Source of the DNA: an uncultured Acidimicrobiaceae bacterium
GTDB taxonomy: Bacteria > Actinomycetota > Acidimicrobiia > Spongiisociales > UBA5794
Reading direction: 5' to 3'
Assembly: GCA_947258985.1 (NCBI GenBank)
Contig: CAMYKI010000011.1
Location: forward strand, 1-61,793
Length of the DNA stretch: 61,793 nucleotides
In this document: positions 44,819-54,550 of the stretch, one piece after another
Layout: every line of letters begins with the position of its first letter
Numbering within the stretch: the first letter of the stretch is position 1
Made by a program: the position numbers and the translations under genes
Notes under the pieces: model-generated
What the model saw: the letters and a program-made list of their open reading frames with translations, nothing else
What the model was told of the DNA's origin: nothing
Databases searched by the model: none

Positions 44819-45963
44819 CCCTGTAGTCGGGCGTTGGTTACGAACAGATTTCGCATGAACGGATCGATAGTCTCGAGGGAGCCGGTGAAGGCGATGTGGG
44901 TTCCTCTGTCGAGTCTCTGGGCGTTGCCCTTTGGCAGGAACACAATCGCATCGATGTCGGTCTTCCCGTAGAGGTCGTTGTCGATCTGAGCGACAGTGAC
45001 GGTCACCTTTGTTGACGGGCCCACAGATACCTTGGTGTCGTCCTCGACCTCTCTGGCCTGCTTGACCGTTCCGCTCAGCGACACGACCGTCCCGCCGAGT
45101 TGCTCCTCGAAGTTGTCTTCCGACTCGAAACTGAGCCGGTTGGCTCCGAAAGCCTCCTCAAAGAACCCATCGGGAAGTCCGGTACTCGGCGGCGGCGCCG
45201 GCGGGGGAGTTGGCGGAGATTCTGGCTGAGCGGACCCTGTGACGGGCGCCGCTGGTTGCCTATCGGGTGGAGTCGGTCGCGAGCTCGGCCCGGGTGCGGC
45301 GGTGCCGGCCTTAGCGCCCTGGTCTTGATCGATCGGTGCTGGAGTCGACGTGGGTTGCGCAGCTGGCTTTGGCCGGGGGCGAGGCTGTGGCTTCTCGAGT
45401 GGGGGTGGTCGGTTGGCGACCAGCTGATGCGCCGCTGCCGCCACGGCCGTCGTGATCCGGACGATTTCCTCCTGCGTGGGCTCTGCGGTGTCGCTCACAT
45501 ATGTCATCCCGCCGTCTTCGATGAGCATCTTCGGGTAGGCGTCGAGCAGTTGCACAAGCGATCTACGTAGCTGCGGAGTCATCATCTTCTGCAGCGCATC
45601 GGGGCGTGACGTATTGACTTTCAACATGTTGTCGAACGCAGCTTCTCCCACCTGAGTATCGGTCTGGCCAAGTTCACCCATCGTCCGGCTGATGGTGGTT
45701 TCCCGCTCCAGCCGCAGAGCCATCCCGAGCGGCGGATAGAAAACCCGATATCGGGCGGTTGCCCCCCGGTCGGGTATGTCGATGCGGATCGGTAGCCCGT
45801 TGACCATGCCCTCGACGCGAGGGAGCAGGTCGGGCACACTTCTTGTGAGTTTGAGACCGAGGCTGGCCGCTGCCGCCTGGAACGGATCGTTTGCTCCGGA
45901 AGTCCGCATCGCCAGAAAGAAGACGATGATCAATACGACAACGACGACTGCTACGACACCCAT
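44815..45963 (-). CDS. Membrane-anchored protein with Pro-rich linker, function unknown
   Basis: The 382-aa product begins with a strong membrane segment VVAVVVVVLIIVFFLAM at residues 3-19, then a ~170-residue folded region, a Pro/Ala-rich linker at about 195-265 (PRPRPKPAAQPTSTPAP) and a C-terminal ~100-residue beta domain (GGTVVSLSGTVKQARE). No family is recognised. It resembles the actinobacterial type of membrane-anchored proteins with an OB-like or FHA-like tail only in outline. Converges with the methyltransferase gene. Confidence 0.6.
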   Translation of the reverse strand: MGVVAVVVVVLIIVFFLAMRTSGANDPFQAAAASLGLKLTRSVPDLLPRVEGMVNGLPIRIDIPDRGATARYRVFYPPLGMALRLERETTISRTMGELGQTDTQVGEAAFDNMLKVNTSRPDALQKMMTPQLRRSLVQLLDAYPKMLIEDGGMTYVSDTAEPTQEEIVRITTAVAAAAHQLVANRPPPLEKPQPRPRPKPAAQPTSTPAPIDQDQGAKAGTAAPGPSSRPTPPDRQPAAPVTGSAQPESPPTPPPAPPPSTGLPDGFFEEAFGANRLSFESEDNFEEQLGGTVVSLSGTVKQAREVEDDTKVSVGPSTKVTVTVAQIDNDLYGKTDIDAIVFLPKGNAQRLDRGTHIAFTGSLETIDPFMRNLFVTNARLQG

Positions 45964-46000
45964 GGCTGCGGATTATACGAAAAGACTCCCGCCGGACCGG

Positions 46001-46456
46001 TTATTGCTCTTCGGCCGGCAAAGGTGGGATCTGCCCCTCGATGTATGTGGAGAGGGTCACGACGGTGCGACTGGGCCCTGGGGCGATGCGTCGGATCTCG
46101 TCGAGGATCTCGCCAAGATGATTCGAGGAGCGAGCCTTTATGTGCAGCAACAGATCGAACTCTCCGGTTACAGCCGCCGCCGATCGCACGTAGGGGATGG
46201 CTTCCAGCCGTTCGGACAGTTCCGCCAGCCCGTGAGAGCCGTTGTCGCGAATTGAGATGAACGCATCGACCGGATATCCCAGCGCACCCCAGTTGAGGTC
46301 GACGCTGAATGAATTGATGTAGCCGCGCTCTCTGAGGCGTTTCACCCGCTGGTGGACGGTTCCCGTCGACACCCCGATCTGGTTGGCGATCTGCGCATAC
46401 GCCAACCGCCCATCGTCGACCAGGAGTTCGATGATTTGATAGTCAATACCATCCAT
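46001..46456 (-). CDS. Lrp/AsnC-family transcriptional regulator
   Basis: The 151-aa product has the family's N-terminal helix-turn-helix (IIELLVDDGRLAYAQIANQI, STGTVHQRVKRLRERGYI) and the C-terminal RAM ligand domain (VRSAAAVTGEFDLLLHIKARS). It is divergent from the candidate RNA unit and may control that region or a distant amino-acid gene. The effector is unknown. Confidence 0.92.
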   Translation of the reverse strand: MDGIDYQIIELLVDDGRLAYAQIANQIGVSTGTVHQRVKRLRERGYINSFSVDLNWGALGYPVDAFISIRDNGSHGLAELSERLEAIPYVRSAAAVTGEFDLLLHIKARSSNHLGEILDEIRRIAPGPSRTVVTLSTYIEGQIPPLPAEEQ

Positions 46457-46500
46457 TGGCTAAAGATTATCAGGATCGGCCGATAAATGGAATAAAACCT

Positions 46501-46530
46501 TTGACAAAACGCTCAAAATGGTGCAAACTA
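46501..46530 (+). promoter_or_regulatory. Promoter of the candidate RNA
   Basis: A perfect -35 TTGACA at 46501 with, 18 nt later, a TGC-extended AAACTA as a weak -10 (CAAACT at 17 nt is the other choice). The AT-rich stretch stands out in this GC-rich sequence. Start of transcription is expected near 46537. Confidence 0.55.
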
Positions 46531-46536
46531 CAAGAG

Positions 46537-46709
46537 TGGAATTGAGGCCAGAAGTGACAGTTCATCCAGACGCAGTATTTCAACTTATAAGTTCACAGAG
46601 GTCGGCCTTAGGGCTGGCTCGCAAACAGCGATAGATCCAGGGGCCAGTCCCCTTGTGAAATAGAAGGGAAGCCCACTCCCTCCCCTCCCTCCGGGCTTCC
46701 CTTCTTTTT
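46537..46709 (+). ncRNA. Candidate structured small RNA, ~170 nt
   Basis: Between the promoter and a strong terminator there is no open frame with a ribosome-binding site. The transcript could fold: TTCACA near 46580 faces TGTGAA near 46655, and AGGG-CTGG near 46610 faces CCAG-TCCC near 46645. Size and location fit a housekeeping small RNA; 6S RNA is possible, but I see no decisive match. SRP RNA and tmRNA hallmarks are absent. Confidence 0.5.
46662..46709 (+). terminator. Intrinsic terminator of the candidate RNA
   Basis: A perfect 13-bp stem AGAAGGGAAGCCC/GGGCTTCCCTTCT with an 18-nt, C-rich loop is followed by TTTT. It is the best canonical terminator in the window and ends 53 nt before dnaG. 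Confidence 0.88.
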
Positions 46710-46762
46710 CGTCCTCAGCCGCTGCCGGGAGTCCCTTGTGGCCACCCCGTTACACTCCGCTC

Positions 46763-48520
46763 GTGGCGTATTCGGATGAAGATCGAGAGCGGGTTCGCGA
46801 ACGCACCGACCTGGTAGAGCTGGCGACCGAGATCACAAAAGTGAAGAGGTCGGGCCGGTCGGTGATGGCTGTGTGCCCGTTCCACCAAGAAAAGACGCCC
46901 TCGCTGTCGATCGACCAGGCACGCGGGCTCTATCACTGCTTTGGCTGCGGCAAGAGCGGCGATGTCTTTTCATGGGTGCAGGAGTCGCAGAGCCTCGACT
47001 TTCGGGAAGCGCTGGAGCTGCTGGCGCGCCGTGCAGGCGTCACCCTCACCGAATCCCCGGCAGACGCCAAACGCCGCGGCCGGCGAGAAGAACTCGTTCG
47101 GGCGACGCAAGCCGCGGTCGATTTCTATCGAGAGCGCCTGAAGACCGGCGCCGACGCCGGCGCCGCCCGCAGCTACGTGCGGGGCCGCGGATATGGGGCA
47201 GACGTAGTCGAGCGATTCGACATGGGCTACTCGCCGGACGACTGGTCGGAGTTGACGCTTCATCTCAAGGGCAAGGGCTTCGCGGAGCGCACCCTCATAG
47301 ATGCCGGTCTCTCATCGAAGAGCCGGGTCGGCAGATTGATCGACCGCTTCCGGGGACGGCTCATGTTTCCGATCTTCGACCTGCGCGGCGACCCGGTTGG
47401 ATTCGGTGCACGTCTTCTCGAAGGCGACGGCCCGAAGTACCTCAACACATCCGAGACTGCGATCTACCACAAGTCGACTCTCCTCTACGGTCTCAACTGG
47501 GCGAAAGGCGAGATCGTTCGCCGGGGAGCGTCGGTTGTCGTTGAGGGTTACACCGATGTCATCGCGTTGCACCTCGCTGGTCAGCCTGTCGCCGTCGCCA
47601 CCTGCGGGACTGCTCTCGGCGAGGATCATCTTGATCTGCTGCGCCGATTCTCAGAACGGGTGCTGCTTGCCTTCGACGCCGACGAAGCCGGCGCCGGTGC
47701 GGCGTTGCGTGGCTTCGACATGGCGGTCCCGGGTGACCTCGACCTCCGGGTGGTGATGCTGCCGGAGGGACGGGATCCGGCGGACCTCGTTGGCGAGGGC
47801 GACGAGCAGCTGTTGCTCGATGCAATGGAACACTCTCAGCCCTTGCTGCAGTTCTCCGTGGACCGGGAACTCGCCAAACATGATCTCGGGGAAGCCGAGG
47901 CACGGGGGAGAGCGATAAGGGCGGTTGCTGCGATGATCGCAAGACATCACGATCCTCTGGTTCGGCACGAGTACTCGGTTGCCGTATCCCGCAGGACCGG
48001 AGTGGATCTTCGCATGGTCGAAGAAGCCGTTGCTGGAGCCAGCCGGGCTCGCCGTGCCGAGAGCGAACGTCCCGCCCGTTCCAAGCCTCGCAAGCTCACC
48101 GGTCTCGAGAAAGCCGAGCAGGAACTGCTGAGGCTGGTCATGGCCAATGGCGCTGCACTTCCTCGCGATGACATCGATGTAACTCTGTTCACCGCAGGCC
48201 CTCACCGCGACGCCTTCGAATTGATCTGGCCGGAGATAATCGAACTGGCGCCGGCTGCGCCACCGGATCTCGGCCGCATCTTGACCGGCGTTGACAGCGA
48301 CGAAGCGAAGCTGCTTGCCGAGCTTGCGTTGATGGATGGCCCCGAGTCGGATGCCCGTGATGTCATCAATCGACTCAAGGTGGGGGCGGTAAGGAGCCGA
48401 ATCGAACAACTGCAGCGCGAACTCGAGGGTCGGTCGGGCGGAGATCAAGAGTATTCCGACAAATTCGAAGAGTTGTTAGCTTTGCAGCAGGAGAAACAAC
48501 GTCTACGGAGTCGCGAGTGA
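46763..48520 (+). CDS. dnaG: DNA primase
   Basis: DnaG makes RNA primers for replication. The 585-aa product has the CHC2 zinc motif [10 protein letters not shown]...[10 protein letters not shown] near residue 40, the RNAP-like core DMGYSPDDW, and the TOPRIM EGYTDVI plus DADEAG near 255-310. GTG 46763 gives [20 protein letters not shown], the typical start. The 3' end overlaps rpoD by 4 nt, the ancient dnaG-rpoD pairing. Confidence 0.96.
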   Translation: MAYSDEDRERVRERTDLVELATEITKVKRSGRSVMAVCPFHQEKTPSLSIDQARGLYHCFGCGKSGDVFSWVQESQSLDFREALELLARRAGVTLTESPADAKRRGRREELVRATQAAVDFYRERLKTGADAGAARSYVRGRGYGADVVERFDMGYSPDDWSELTLHLKGKGFAERTLIDAGLSSKSRVGRLIDRFRGRLMFPIFDLRGDPVGFGARLLEGDGPKYLNTSETAIYHKSTLLYGLNWAKGEIVRRGASVVVEGYTDVIALHLAGQPVAVATCGTALGEDHLDLLRRFSERVLLAFDADEAGAGAALRGFDMAVPGDLDLRVVMLPEGRDPADLVGEGDEQLLLDAMEHSQPLLQFSVDRELAKHDLGEAEARGRAIRAVAAMIARHHDPLVRHEYSVAVSRRTGVDLRMVEEAVAGASRARRAESERPARSKPRKLTGLEKAEQELLRLVMANGAALPRDDIDVTLFTAGPHRDAFELIWPEIIELAPAAPPDLGRILTGVDSDEAKLLAELALMDGPESDARDVINRLKVGAVRSRIEQLQRELEGRSGGDQEYSDKFEELLALQQEKQRLRSRE

Positions 48521-49659
48521 ACGAAGCAGCATCGGTAGTCCTCGAAGAACTGACCAAGCGAGGCCAGCAACGCGGGTTTCTCGTGGTTACAGAGATCCTG
48601 CAGGAACTCGAGGACGTCGAGGCTCCTCCCGAGTCGTTCGACCAGGTTGTCGAAGCCCTGCAATCCAATCGGGTCAACGTTCGCGAGGACTCGCAGAATG
48701 CACTCGAGGCCACGGCACTGAGCAGCGACGAGTTGGTCCACGTTTCGGATCCGGTTCGCATGTACCTGCAGGAGATCGGCCGCTATCCGCTCCTAACGCC
48801 CCAGCAAGAGGTGGAACTCGCCATGCAGATGGAGTCGGGGGAGCGTGCCTCGGAGAAGCTCAACGCAGACCTTGCCTCTGATCTCCCGGTTGCAGATCGG
48901 GTCATCCTGCAGCGAGCGGGTCGGAACGCCGAGCGGGCTAGGAAGCGGCTCGTCGAGGCAAACCTGCGTCTGGTCGTTTCTATCGCCAAGAAGTACGTCG
49001 GGCGAGGACTGTCGCTGCTCGACCTCATCCAGGAAGGGAACCTGGGTCTGATCCGGGCGGTGGAGAAGTTCGACTACCGCAAGGGTTTCAAGTTTTCCAC
49101 GTACGCCACCTGGTGGATTCGCCAGGCGGTGACTCGAGCCCTCGCAGACCAGGCGAGGACGATTCGCGTGCCCGTCCACATGGTGGAGACGATCAACAAG
49201 CTTGCCCGGGCGCAGCGCACCTTGATGCAGGAGTTGGGTCGGGAGCCGACGATCGGCGAGATCGCGCAGGAGTTGGAGCTCGAGCCACAGCAGGTGACCG
49301 AGCTACGGCGCATCGCTCAGGACCCGGTGTCGCTGGAGACGCCGCTCGGTGAGGAGGATGACTCCACCCTGGGCGACTTCGTCGAAGACACCGATGCGGA
49401 CGTGCCGGTGGAGGTCGCCTCATTCAAACTTCTCCAGGAGTACCTGTCGCTGGTGTTGGAAGGGCTCAACGAGCGGGAACGGCAGGTGCTGATAATGCGG
49501 TTCGGTCTGGCCGACGGCAAGGTCAAGACGCTCGAAGAAGTGGGCAGCCACTTCAACGTGACAAGAGAACGCATCCGCCAGATCGAGACGAAGGCCCTCG
49601 CCAAGCTGCGTCAGCCCGCCCGCGCCAAACGCCTGGAGGGCTACCTCGAAGGAGCCTAA
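48517..49659 (+). CDS. rpoD: Primary sigma factor RpoD/SigA
   Basis: The 380-aa group 1 sigma factor has region 1.1 at the N-terminus, 1.2 ([17 protein letters not shown]) near 75, region 2 ending [20 protein letters not shown], region 3, and region 4 with [20 protein letters not shown] near 340. It directs housekeeping transcription. It starts GTG within the dnaG end. Confidence 0.96.
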   Translation: MNEAASVVLEELTKRGQQRGFLVVTEILQELEDVEAPPESFDQVVEALQSNRVNVREDSQNALEATALSSDELVHVSDPVRMYLQEIGRYPLLTPQQEVELAMQMESGERASEKLNADLASDLPVADRVILQRAGRNAERARKRLVEANLRLVVSIAKKYVGRGLSLLDLIQEGNLGLIRAVEKFDYRKGFKFSTYATWWIRQAVTRALADQARTIRVPVHMVETINKLARAQRTLMQELGREPTIGEIAQELELEPQQVTELRRIAQDPVSLETPLGEEDDSTLGDFVEDTDADVPVEVASFKLLQEYLSLVLEGLNERERQVLIMRFGLADGKVKTLEEVGSHFNVTRERIRQIETKALAKLRQPARAKRLEGYLEGA

Positions 49660-49918
49660 GAACCGGGTTTTGGCGTCCGAGAGCGGAATATTTTCCCCGG
49701 ATGGCGTCGCCGGCGGTGGACAGTTGTTCGGCGACGGCGCCTCTTACCCCGGCGGTCTTCTCGTCGACAATATCTTTGCTCTGGTCGATGACCTTGCGAA
49801 CGTTTTCGTTGGACGTTGCCCGCCGGTAGGCGCGCCGCATTTGCTCATATCGGTCCCGGCCCGCCTTGGTGCCAAGGAGGTAGCCGGCGCCGAATGCGAA
49901 GGCGATACGAAACTTCAT
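49553..49918 (-). CDS. YtxH-like small protein
   Basis: The product starts [33 protein letters not shown]: a glycine-rich hydrophobic stretch, then GTKAGRDRY, the hallmark of actinobacterial YtxH-domain proteins, and an amphipathic helix. The last ~35 residues are encoded antisense to the end of rpoD and look non-conserved. Function of the family is unknown. Confidence 0.7.
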   Translation of the reverse strand: MKFRIAFAFGAGYLLGTKAGRDRYEQMRRAYRRATSNENVRKVIDQSKDIVDEKTAGVRGAVAEQLSTAGDAIRGKYSALGRQNPVLRLLRGSPPGVWRGRADAAWRGPSSRSGGCVLLSR

Positions 49919-49991
49919 GAGGGCATTGTGCCATGGTTAGGTATGGGGCCGCACGTCTGATACCATCCTCCGGCCCGCGCCGCGGGTTCCT

Positions 49992-50068
49992 TCCGGGGTA
50001 GCTCAATTCGGCAGAGCAGCGGACTGTTAATCCGTTTGTTGTGGGTTCAAGTCCCACCCCCGGAGCCA
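49992..50068 (+). tRNA. tRNA-Asn (anticodon GTT)
   Basis: Acceptor TCCGGGG/CCCCGGA, D arm GCTC/GAGC, anticodon stem GCGGA/TCCGT with loop CTGTTAA, T arm GTGGG/CCCAC with TTCAAGT, discriminator G and an encoded CCA. In contrast, tRNA-Ala in this window lacks CCA. Confidence 0.97.
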
Positions 50069-50071
50069 CAA

Positions 50072-50100
50072 GGGCAAGAACCGACGCACGGTTCTTGCCC
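50072..50100 (+). terminator. Terminator after tRNA-Asn
   Basis: Perfect 12-bp stem GGGCAAGAACCG/CGGTTCTTGCCC with an ACGCA loop; it is followed by GGTTCTGTTT. Confidence 0.8.
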
Positions 50101-50207
50101 GGTTCTGTTTGCGACCCGGCCGTGCTCGAACCCACTTCTACCATGAGGCACGGGCCTTCTGACGAAAGGCGACGTGTGCCGTCACACCATGATCCGAGGA
50201 TGTCGCG

Positions 50208-50924
50208 ATGATTGCAGTCATTGCTCTTGCCGCGTTCCTGATCGGTTTCAGCAAGGCCGGTGTCGCCGGCACGCTGGGGCCCTCTGTCACCGTGATGGTT
50301 GCTCTCACCATTCCGGCCGACGACGCCGTTGGCCTATTGCTTCCGATCCTCATCATTGCCGACTGGTTCACGGTCGCCGCTCATTGGAGGAAGTGGGACG
50401 TTGGCATATACCGGCGGCTCCTCGCTGCCGCCCTTATCGGCATCGCCGTCGGAAGCCTGATTATCTCGTCGGTCGATGAGGAGATGCTTCGTCGCATCAT
50501 TGCGGTAGCGATGCTGGGCTACGTCATCTTCTATGCGGCAAGCCGTTCGATCCGGCTGGATCCTGCGAAGACGGAGCGATATGCGTGGCCTGCCGGTGCC
50601 ACCGCCGGACTTGCGTCGACCTTCGCCCACCTCGGAGGACCTCCAATCTTCGTCTACCTAATGACGACCAACCTCGACCCGCGGCGGTTCGTAGCGACGA
50701 GCGGCTTTCTCTTTGCCTCGATCAACCTGTTGAAAGTGCCGGGGTATTTCTACGCCGACCTGTTCGACGCCGACCTGATCGTCTCGACGATATGGACATG
50801 GCTACTGATTCCCGTCGGCGTTCTGGTGGGGCGAGCTCTGGTCGATCGAATCAACCGGCTGTGGTTCGAGCGTCTCACCGTCACCTTCCTGGCACTCGGT
50901 GCCGTTGTGTTGCTCTTCTTCTGA
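50208..50924 (+). CDS. TauE/SafE-family sulfite/anion exporter-like permease
   Basis: The 238-aa product has about eight hydrophobic segments in the two-repeat TauE/SafE layout: GFSKAGVAGTLGPSVTVMVAL in repeat 1 and AGATAGLASTFAHLGGPPIFVYLM in repeat 2. Family members move sulfite, sulfoacetate or related organosulfur anions; the substrate here is not shown. Confidence 0.85.
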   Translation: MIAVIALAAFLIGFSKAGVAGTLGPSVTVMVALTIPADDAVGLLLPILIIADWFTVAAHWRKWDVGIYRRLLAAALIGIAVGSLIISSVDEEMLRRIIAVAMLGYVIFYAASRSIRLDPAKTERYAWPAGATAGLASTFAHLGGPPIFVYLMTTNLDPRRFVATSGFLFASINLLKVPGYFYADLFDADLIVSTIWTWLLIPVGVLVGRALVDRINRLWFERLTVTFLALGAVVLLFF

Positions 50925-50972
50925 GCCGGCGCCGCCCGGTTCTCGTTTCCTCTGTTCCGCTACGCTCGCTCG

Positions 50973-52757
50973 ATGCCCTATCGCGCCCGACTCGATGATC
51001 TGCGCCCACACCGTCAGCGGTCGGCTGCGTTCACTGAGCTTGTTGGCGAGATCGTCGCCACGGACGTCGACGAGGTCGCCGGAGCCGTTGTCGCAGTCGA
51101 GGAAGCCGCAGCAGGGGGCCTCTGGGCTGTGGGTTTCGTTGGCTACGAAGCAGCCCCGGCGTTCGACGCCAATCTTGTCGTCCACCGAAAGAGTCCGGGC
51201 GAGTTCCATTCCGATCTCCCGCTACTTTGGTTCGGGCTCTTCGAGAACCGCATCTTGAACCCACCACCAGGATCGGACCTCGGCCCTTATGAGCTGTCCG
51301 ACTGGGAACTCGTTGATGCCGATGTCCGCTACAAAGATGCAGTCCAGGCAATCCGGCAGCACATCATTGCCGGTGACACCTACCAGGCGAACTTCACGTC
51401 GCGTCTGCGAGCCCACTTCTCGGGCGACCCGATGGCGTTCTATCTGGCGCTGACCGCCGCCCAATCGGGCGGGTACGGCGCCTTCATCGACACGGGTGAG
51501 TTCCAAATCGCCAGCGCCTCACCGGAACTCTTCTTCGACAGGTACCCGGACCCAGACGGATGGGACAAACTGACGACCCGCCCGATGAAGGGCACAGCAC
51601 CTCGGGGTCGATGGGAGGAAGAGGATCTGGACAGACATGCGAGTCTGCAATCGTCCCAGAAGGATCGGTCCGAGAACCTGATCATTGTCGACCTCCTGCG
51701 CAACGATCTCGGGCGCATCGCCGACTTCGGCAGTGTCACCGTCGAAGACCTCATGTCTATCCAACGGTACGACACCGTCTGGCAGATGACATCGACCGTC
51801 ACCGGGCGGCTCGATCCTGCGCTCCCTCTGCTCGAGGTATTTCGCGCGCTGTTTCCCTGCGGTTCGATAACGGGTGCGCCAAAGGTGCGCACGATGGAGA
51901 TCATCTCCGAGCTCGAGACGCAGCGACGTGGCGTCTATTGCGGTGCCATCGGTTTCGTGAGTCCCGCCGGAGCGCCCGGGCCGAGGTCTTCATTCAGCGT
52001 CGCCATAAGAACGGCCGTGATCGAGGCAGCCTCGGGCGACATCGAATATGGAATCGGCGGTGGGATCACCTTTGAATCGGATCCGTCTGCCGAACTCGAG
52101 GAGGCGGTGCTCAAGGCGCGGATCCTCACGTACGGCCGATCCGATTTCGAACTGATCGAGACCATGCGTTGGAACCCGGTATCGAGTTGGTTCTGGCTCG
52201 ATGAGCACATTGAGCGGCTGGAGAGATCCGCAGACTATTTCGGCATCGTTGTCGATCGGGATGCGCTTGTTGCGCGTCTCGGCGCCGCCGTCGGCGGTGA
52301 CCGGGACTTGCGCGTGAGATTGACGGTGGACCGACGGGGCCGGGCGCGGGTCACCGTTGGGCCGGTGGTCGATAGCGAGCAGCGCTCTGTCGGCGTCGCG
52401 ATCGATATGGACCCCGTTGACACCGCCGACCCGTTCCTCTTCCACAAGACAACGCGCCGCGATGTGTACGAGTCTCGGCTGCAACGTCATCCAGCTGCGG
52501 ACGATGTCCTGCTGACCAATGAACGAGGCGAGTTGACGGAGTCCTCCATTGCCAACGTCGCGGTGAAGCTTCACGGCGAATGGTTCACGCCGCCGATGGA
52601 TGCCGGTTGTCTCCCGGGTGTCTACCGAGGCGTTCTGCTCAGGGACGGCACGATCGCGGAAAGGTCGATCCCCGTCGAGGAACTCGCCGAGTGCGAGGGT
52701 ATTGCTCTCCTGAACTCGGTACGCCTGTGGCGCCCGGCATTCGTCGTGGCGGGCTAG
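50973..52757 (+). CDS. Aminodeoxychorismate synthase PabB fused to PabC-like lyase
   Basis: A 594-aa fusion for p-aminobenzoate (folate) synthesis. The N-terminal ~390 residues are the chorismate-binding PabB domain: GDTYQANFTSRL, TRPMKGTAPRG, PCGSITGAPKVRTMEI, YGIGGGITFESDP. The C-terminal ~200 residues are a class IV aminotransferase-fold ADC lyase (LIETMRWNP, HKTTRRDVYESRL, ELTESSIANVAV). No glutaminase subunit is adjacent, so it needs a PabA elsewhere. Confidence 0.9.
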   Translation: MPYRARLDDLRPHRQRSAAFTELVGEIVATDVDEVAGAVVAVEEAAAGGLWAVGFVGYEAAPAFDANLVVHRKSPGEFHSDLPLLWFGLFENRILNPPPGSDLGPYELSDWELVDADVRYKDAVQAIRQHIIAGDTYQANFTSRLRAHFSGDPMAFYLALTAAQSGGYGAFIDTGEFQIASASPELFFDRYPDPDGWDKLTTRPMKGTAPRGRWEEEDLDRHASLQSSQKDRSENLIIVDLLRNDLGRIADFGSVTVEDLMSIQRYDTVWQMTSTVTGRLDPALPLLEVFRALFPCGSITGAPKVRTMEIISELETQRRGVYCGAIGFVSPAGAPGPRSSFSVAIRTAVIEAASGDIEYGIGGGITFESDPSAELEEAVLKARILTYGRSDFELIETMRWNPVSSWFWLDEHIERLERSADYFGIVVDRDALVARLGAAVGGDRDLRVRLTVDRRGRARVTVGPVVDSEQRSVGVAIDMDPVDTADPFLFHKTTRRDVYESRLQRHPAADDVLLTNERGELTESSIANVAVKLHGEWFTPPMDAGCLPGVYRGVLLRDGTIAERSIPVEELAECEGIALLNSVRLWRPAFVVAG

Positions 52758-52889
52758 GCGACTGCTAGCACAAATGGCGTGCGGACTCGCCCGGCCACGA
52801 GGAGCGCCCGGTCACAGACGCGGCTGCGAGGCAAGCTGACATTGTCCAGCAGGCTTCCAGCCGCCGTCGAGAGATCTATCCTCCGGCCC

Positions 52890-53363
52890 ATGTTCAAGGT
52901 CGCCCTCCACGAACCCGAGATTGCTCCCAATACCGGGAACCTCATGCGGCTCACAGTCAACGCCGGTTGCGAATTGCACCTGATCGAGCCACTCGGCTTC
53001 TCCCTAGACGAGGCACGAGTGCGCCGAGCCGGGCTCGACTACCGGGAGCATGCCAATGTCACGGTTCATCGAGGATGGCAAAACTTCCTCGGGTCGATCG
53101 GCGATGCCCGCATCATCGGATTCACCCAGCACGCCACGATGGTCTACACCGACGTGTTCTACCGCGAGGGAGATGTGCTCCTGTTCGGCAAAGAGTCGGC
53201 CGGTCTCCCGTCTGCGATTTTGGAGAGCCCGGCGGTTAACGAAAAGGTACGCATACCCATCGCCCGCAACGGGCGCAGCCTCAATCTGGCAAACGCGGCA
53301 GCAGTCGGGGTGTACGAGGCATGGCGCCAGCTCGGGTTCTTCCAGGATGGGGTGGCGCCATGA
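52890..53363 (+). CDS. trmL: tRNA (cytidine/uridine-34 2'-O)-methyltransferase
   Basis: The 157-aa SPOUT enzyme starts MFKVALHEPEIAPNTGNLMR, with LHLIEPLGFSLDEARVRRAG, LLFGKESAGLP and IPIARNGRSLNLANAAAVG. It methylates the wobble nucleotide of tRNA-Leu isoacceptors in studied bacteria. ATG 52890 is chosen because homology starts there; upstream sequence in frame is nonhomologous. A 4-nt overlap joins it to the next gene. Confidence 0.93.
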   Translation: MFKVALHEPEIAPNTGNLMRLTVNAGCELHLIEPLGFSLDEARVRRAGLDYREHANVTVHRGWQNFLGSIGDARIIGFTQHATMVYTDVFYREGDVLLFGKESAGLPSAILESPAVNEKVRIPIARNGRSLNLANAAAVGVYEAWRQLGFFQDGVAP

Positions 53364-53752
53364 GGCATCGAACGACCATCCGGGTGCGCTTCTATGAGCT
53401 CGATCCCTACGGGCACGTCAACCATTCGATCTACATCCAGTACTTCGAAACCGCCCGCGTACGATGGCTCACCGAAGTCGGCTTCCCGCTCGACAAGCTC
53501 CAGGCCGACGGGGTCCAACTGGTCGTCACCGAGATCCGCACCCGGTACCTTGGGTCGGCAGGTCCTGAGGACGAACTCATCGTGGAAACCGAGCTTGCCG
53601 AATTGCGGCGCGTCTCCATGACATTCGAGCAGAGAATCCTGATAGGGGAGCAGGTGCTGGTCGAACAAACCATCACTGCCGCCTGCATCAATGAAGAGGG
53701 ACGGCCGATCCGAACCCCGGCCGATCTCTCAGCTGCGCTCTCCGGAGCCTGA
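53360..53752 (+). CDS. Hotdog-fold acyl-CoA thioesterase
   Basis: The 130-aa product has the 4-hydroxybenzoyl-CoA thioesterase signature YELDPYGHVNHSIYIQYFETARVRWL (Asp and His active positions) near residue 12. The substrate is unknown. ATG 53360 overlaps the trmL stop and the gene's own stop overlaps the GNAT start by one base. Confidence 0.88.
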   Translation: MRHRTTIRVRFYELDPYGHVNHSIYIQYFETARVRWLTEVGFPLDKLQADGVQLVVTEIRTRYLGSAGPEDELIVETELAELRRVSMTFEQRILIGEQVLVEQTITAACINEEGRPIRTPADLSAALSGA

Positions 53753-54489
53753 TGTATCCAACGCAGGCGATCCCAGAGCTCGAGAACGCTGCCTATGCGG
53801 CGTGGCCGGCGGCCGAGTTCGCTGAGTACGACGGGTGGCAGCTCCGGTATGCCGACGGATTCTCGCGACGGGGCAACTCCGTCTACCCGGCGAAACCCTC
53901 GACCATCGATCGAGGGTCGAAGCTCGATTGGTGCGCCGCGTGGTACGAGGAGCGCGGACTCGACCTGGTCGTCCGACAGAACCCGGCGACGGAACCGGGT
54001 CTCGATGAGTTCCTCGATACAGCCGGGTTTGCTCGGGAGGGTCTCACCCATGTGATGGTGTCGGATCTGGCGGCCGGAGAGGAGAGCCACCCCGTTCTCT
54101 CGTCGCCGACGCCGGAGTGGTGGTCGGCGCTCACCTTTCTGTGGGACATCCAACCGGAACAGGTTGGGGGATGGCTGGGGATCATCGAACGGATTCGCCA
54201 CCCAGCCGGATTTGTCGTCGTTGCCGAGAGATCCCGGCCCATTGCCGCCGGCCTGGCAGTCGTCGTCGAGCAGTGGGCCGGTCTCTTCGAAGTCATCGTG
54301 GCGCCCGGGCATCGTCGACGGGGTGTCGGTGGCAGTGTGACTTCGTCGCTGTTGTCGTGGGGAGCCGGGCGAGGAGCCGGTAGGGCGTTCCTCCAGGTCG
54401 TTGCGGACAATCACCCGGCCATCGGTCTCTACGAGAGTCTCGGATTCGGCTTTGCCTACCCCTATTGGTACCGGCGGGCCCCGGGATGA
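53752..54489 (+). CDS. GNAT N-acetyltransferase
   Basis: The 245-aa product has an N-terminal ~100 residues of the kind seen in GNATs with a leading domain (AEYDGWQLRYADGFSRRGNS) and a C-terminal acetyl-CoA site, IVAPGHRRRGVGGSVTSSLL near residue 185, then ALQVVADN-like FLQVVADNHPAIGLYESLGF. The substrate is not evident. It closes the trmL operon. Confidence 0.85.
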   Translation: MYPTQAIPELENAAYAAWPAAEFAEYDGWQLRYADGFSRRGNSVYPAKPSTIDRGSKLDWCAAWYEERGLDLVVRQNPATEPGLDEFLDTAGFAREGLTHVMVSDLAAGEESHPVLSSPTPEWWSALTFLWDIQPEQVGGWLGIIERIRHPAGFVVVAERSRPIAAGLAVVVEQWAGLFEVIVAPGHRRRGVGGSVTSSLLSWGAGRGAGRAFLQVVADNHPAIGLYESLGFGFAYPYWYRRAPG

Positions 54490-54496
54490 TGCAAGA

Positions 54497-54522
54497 AGGC
54501 GCCGCCCGTCCGGGCGACGCCT
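54497..54522. terminator. Bidirectional hairpin between converging genes
   Basis: A 5-bp AGGCG/CGCCT stem continues after one mismatch into a CGCCC/GGGCG inner stem. It lies between the GNAT gene and the converging membrane protein gene, with CTTTC after it. Confidence 0.6.
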
Positions 54523-54550
54523 CTTTCATGTATTGGTTTAGGGTTGTTGA

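Noticed and set aside
46537..46709. SRP RNA or tmRNA identity for the candidate RNA
   Set aside because: The SRP apical GGAAG-type loop and the tmRNA tRNA-like ends and tag frame are not visible.
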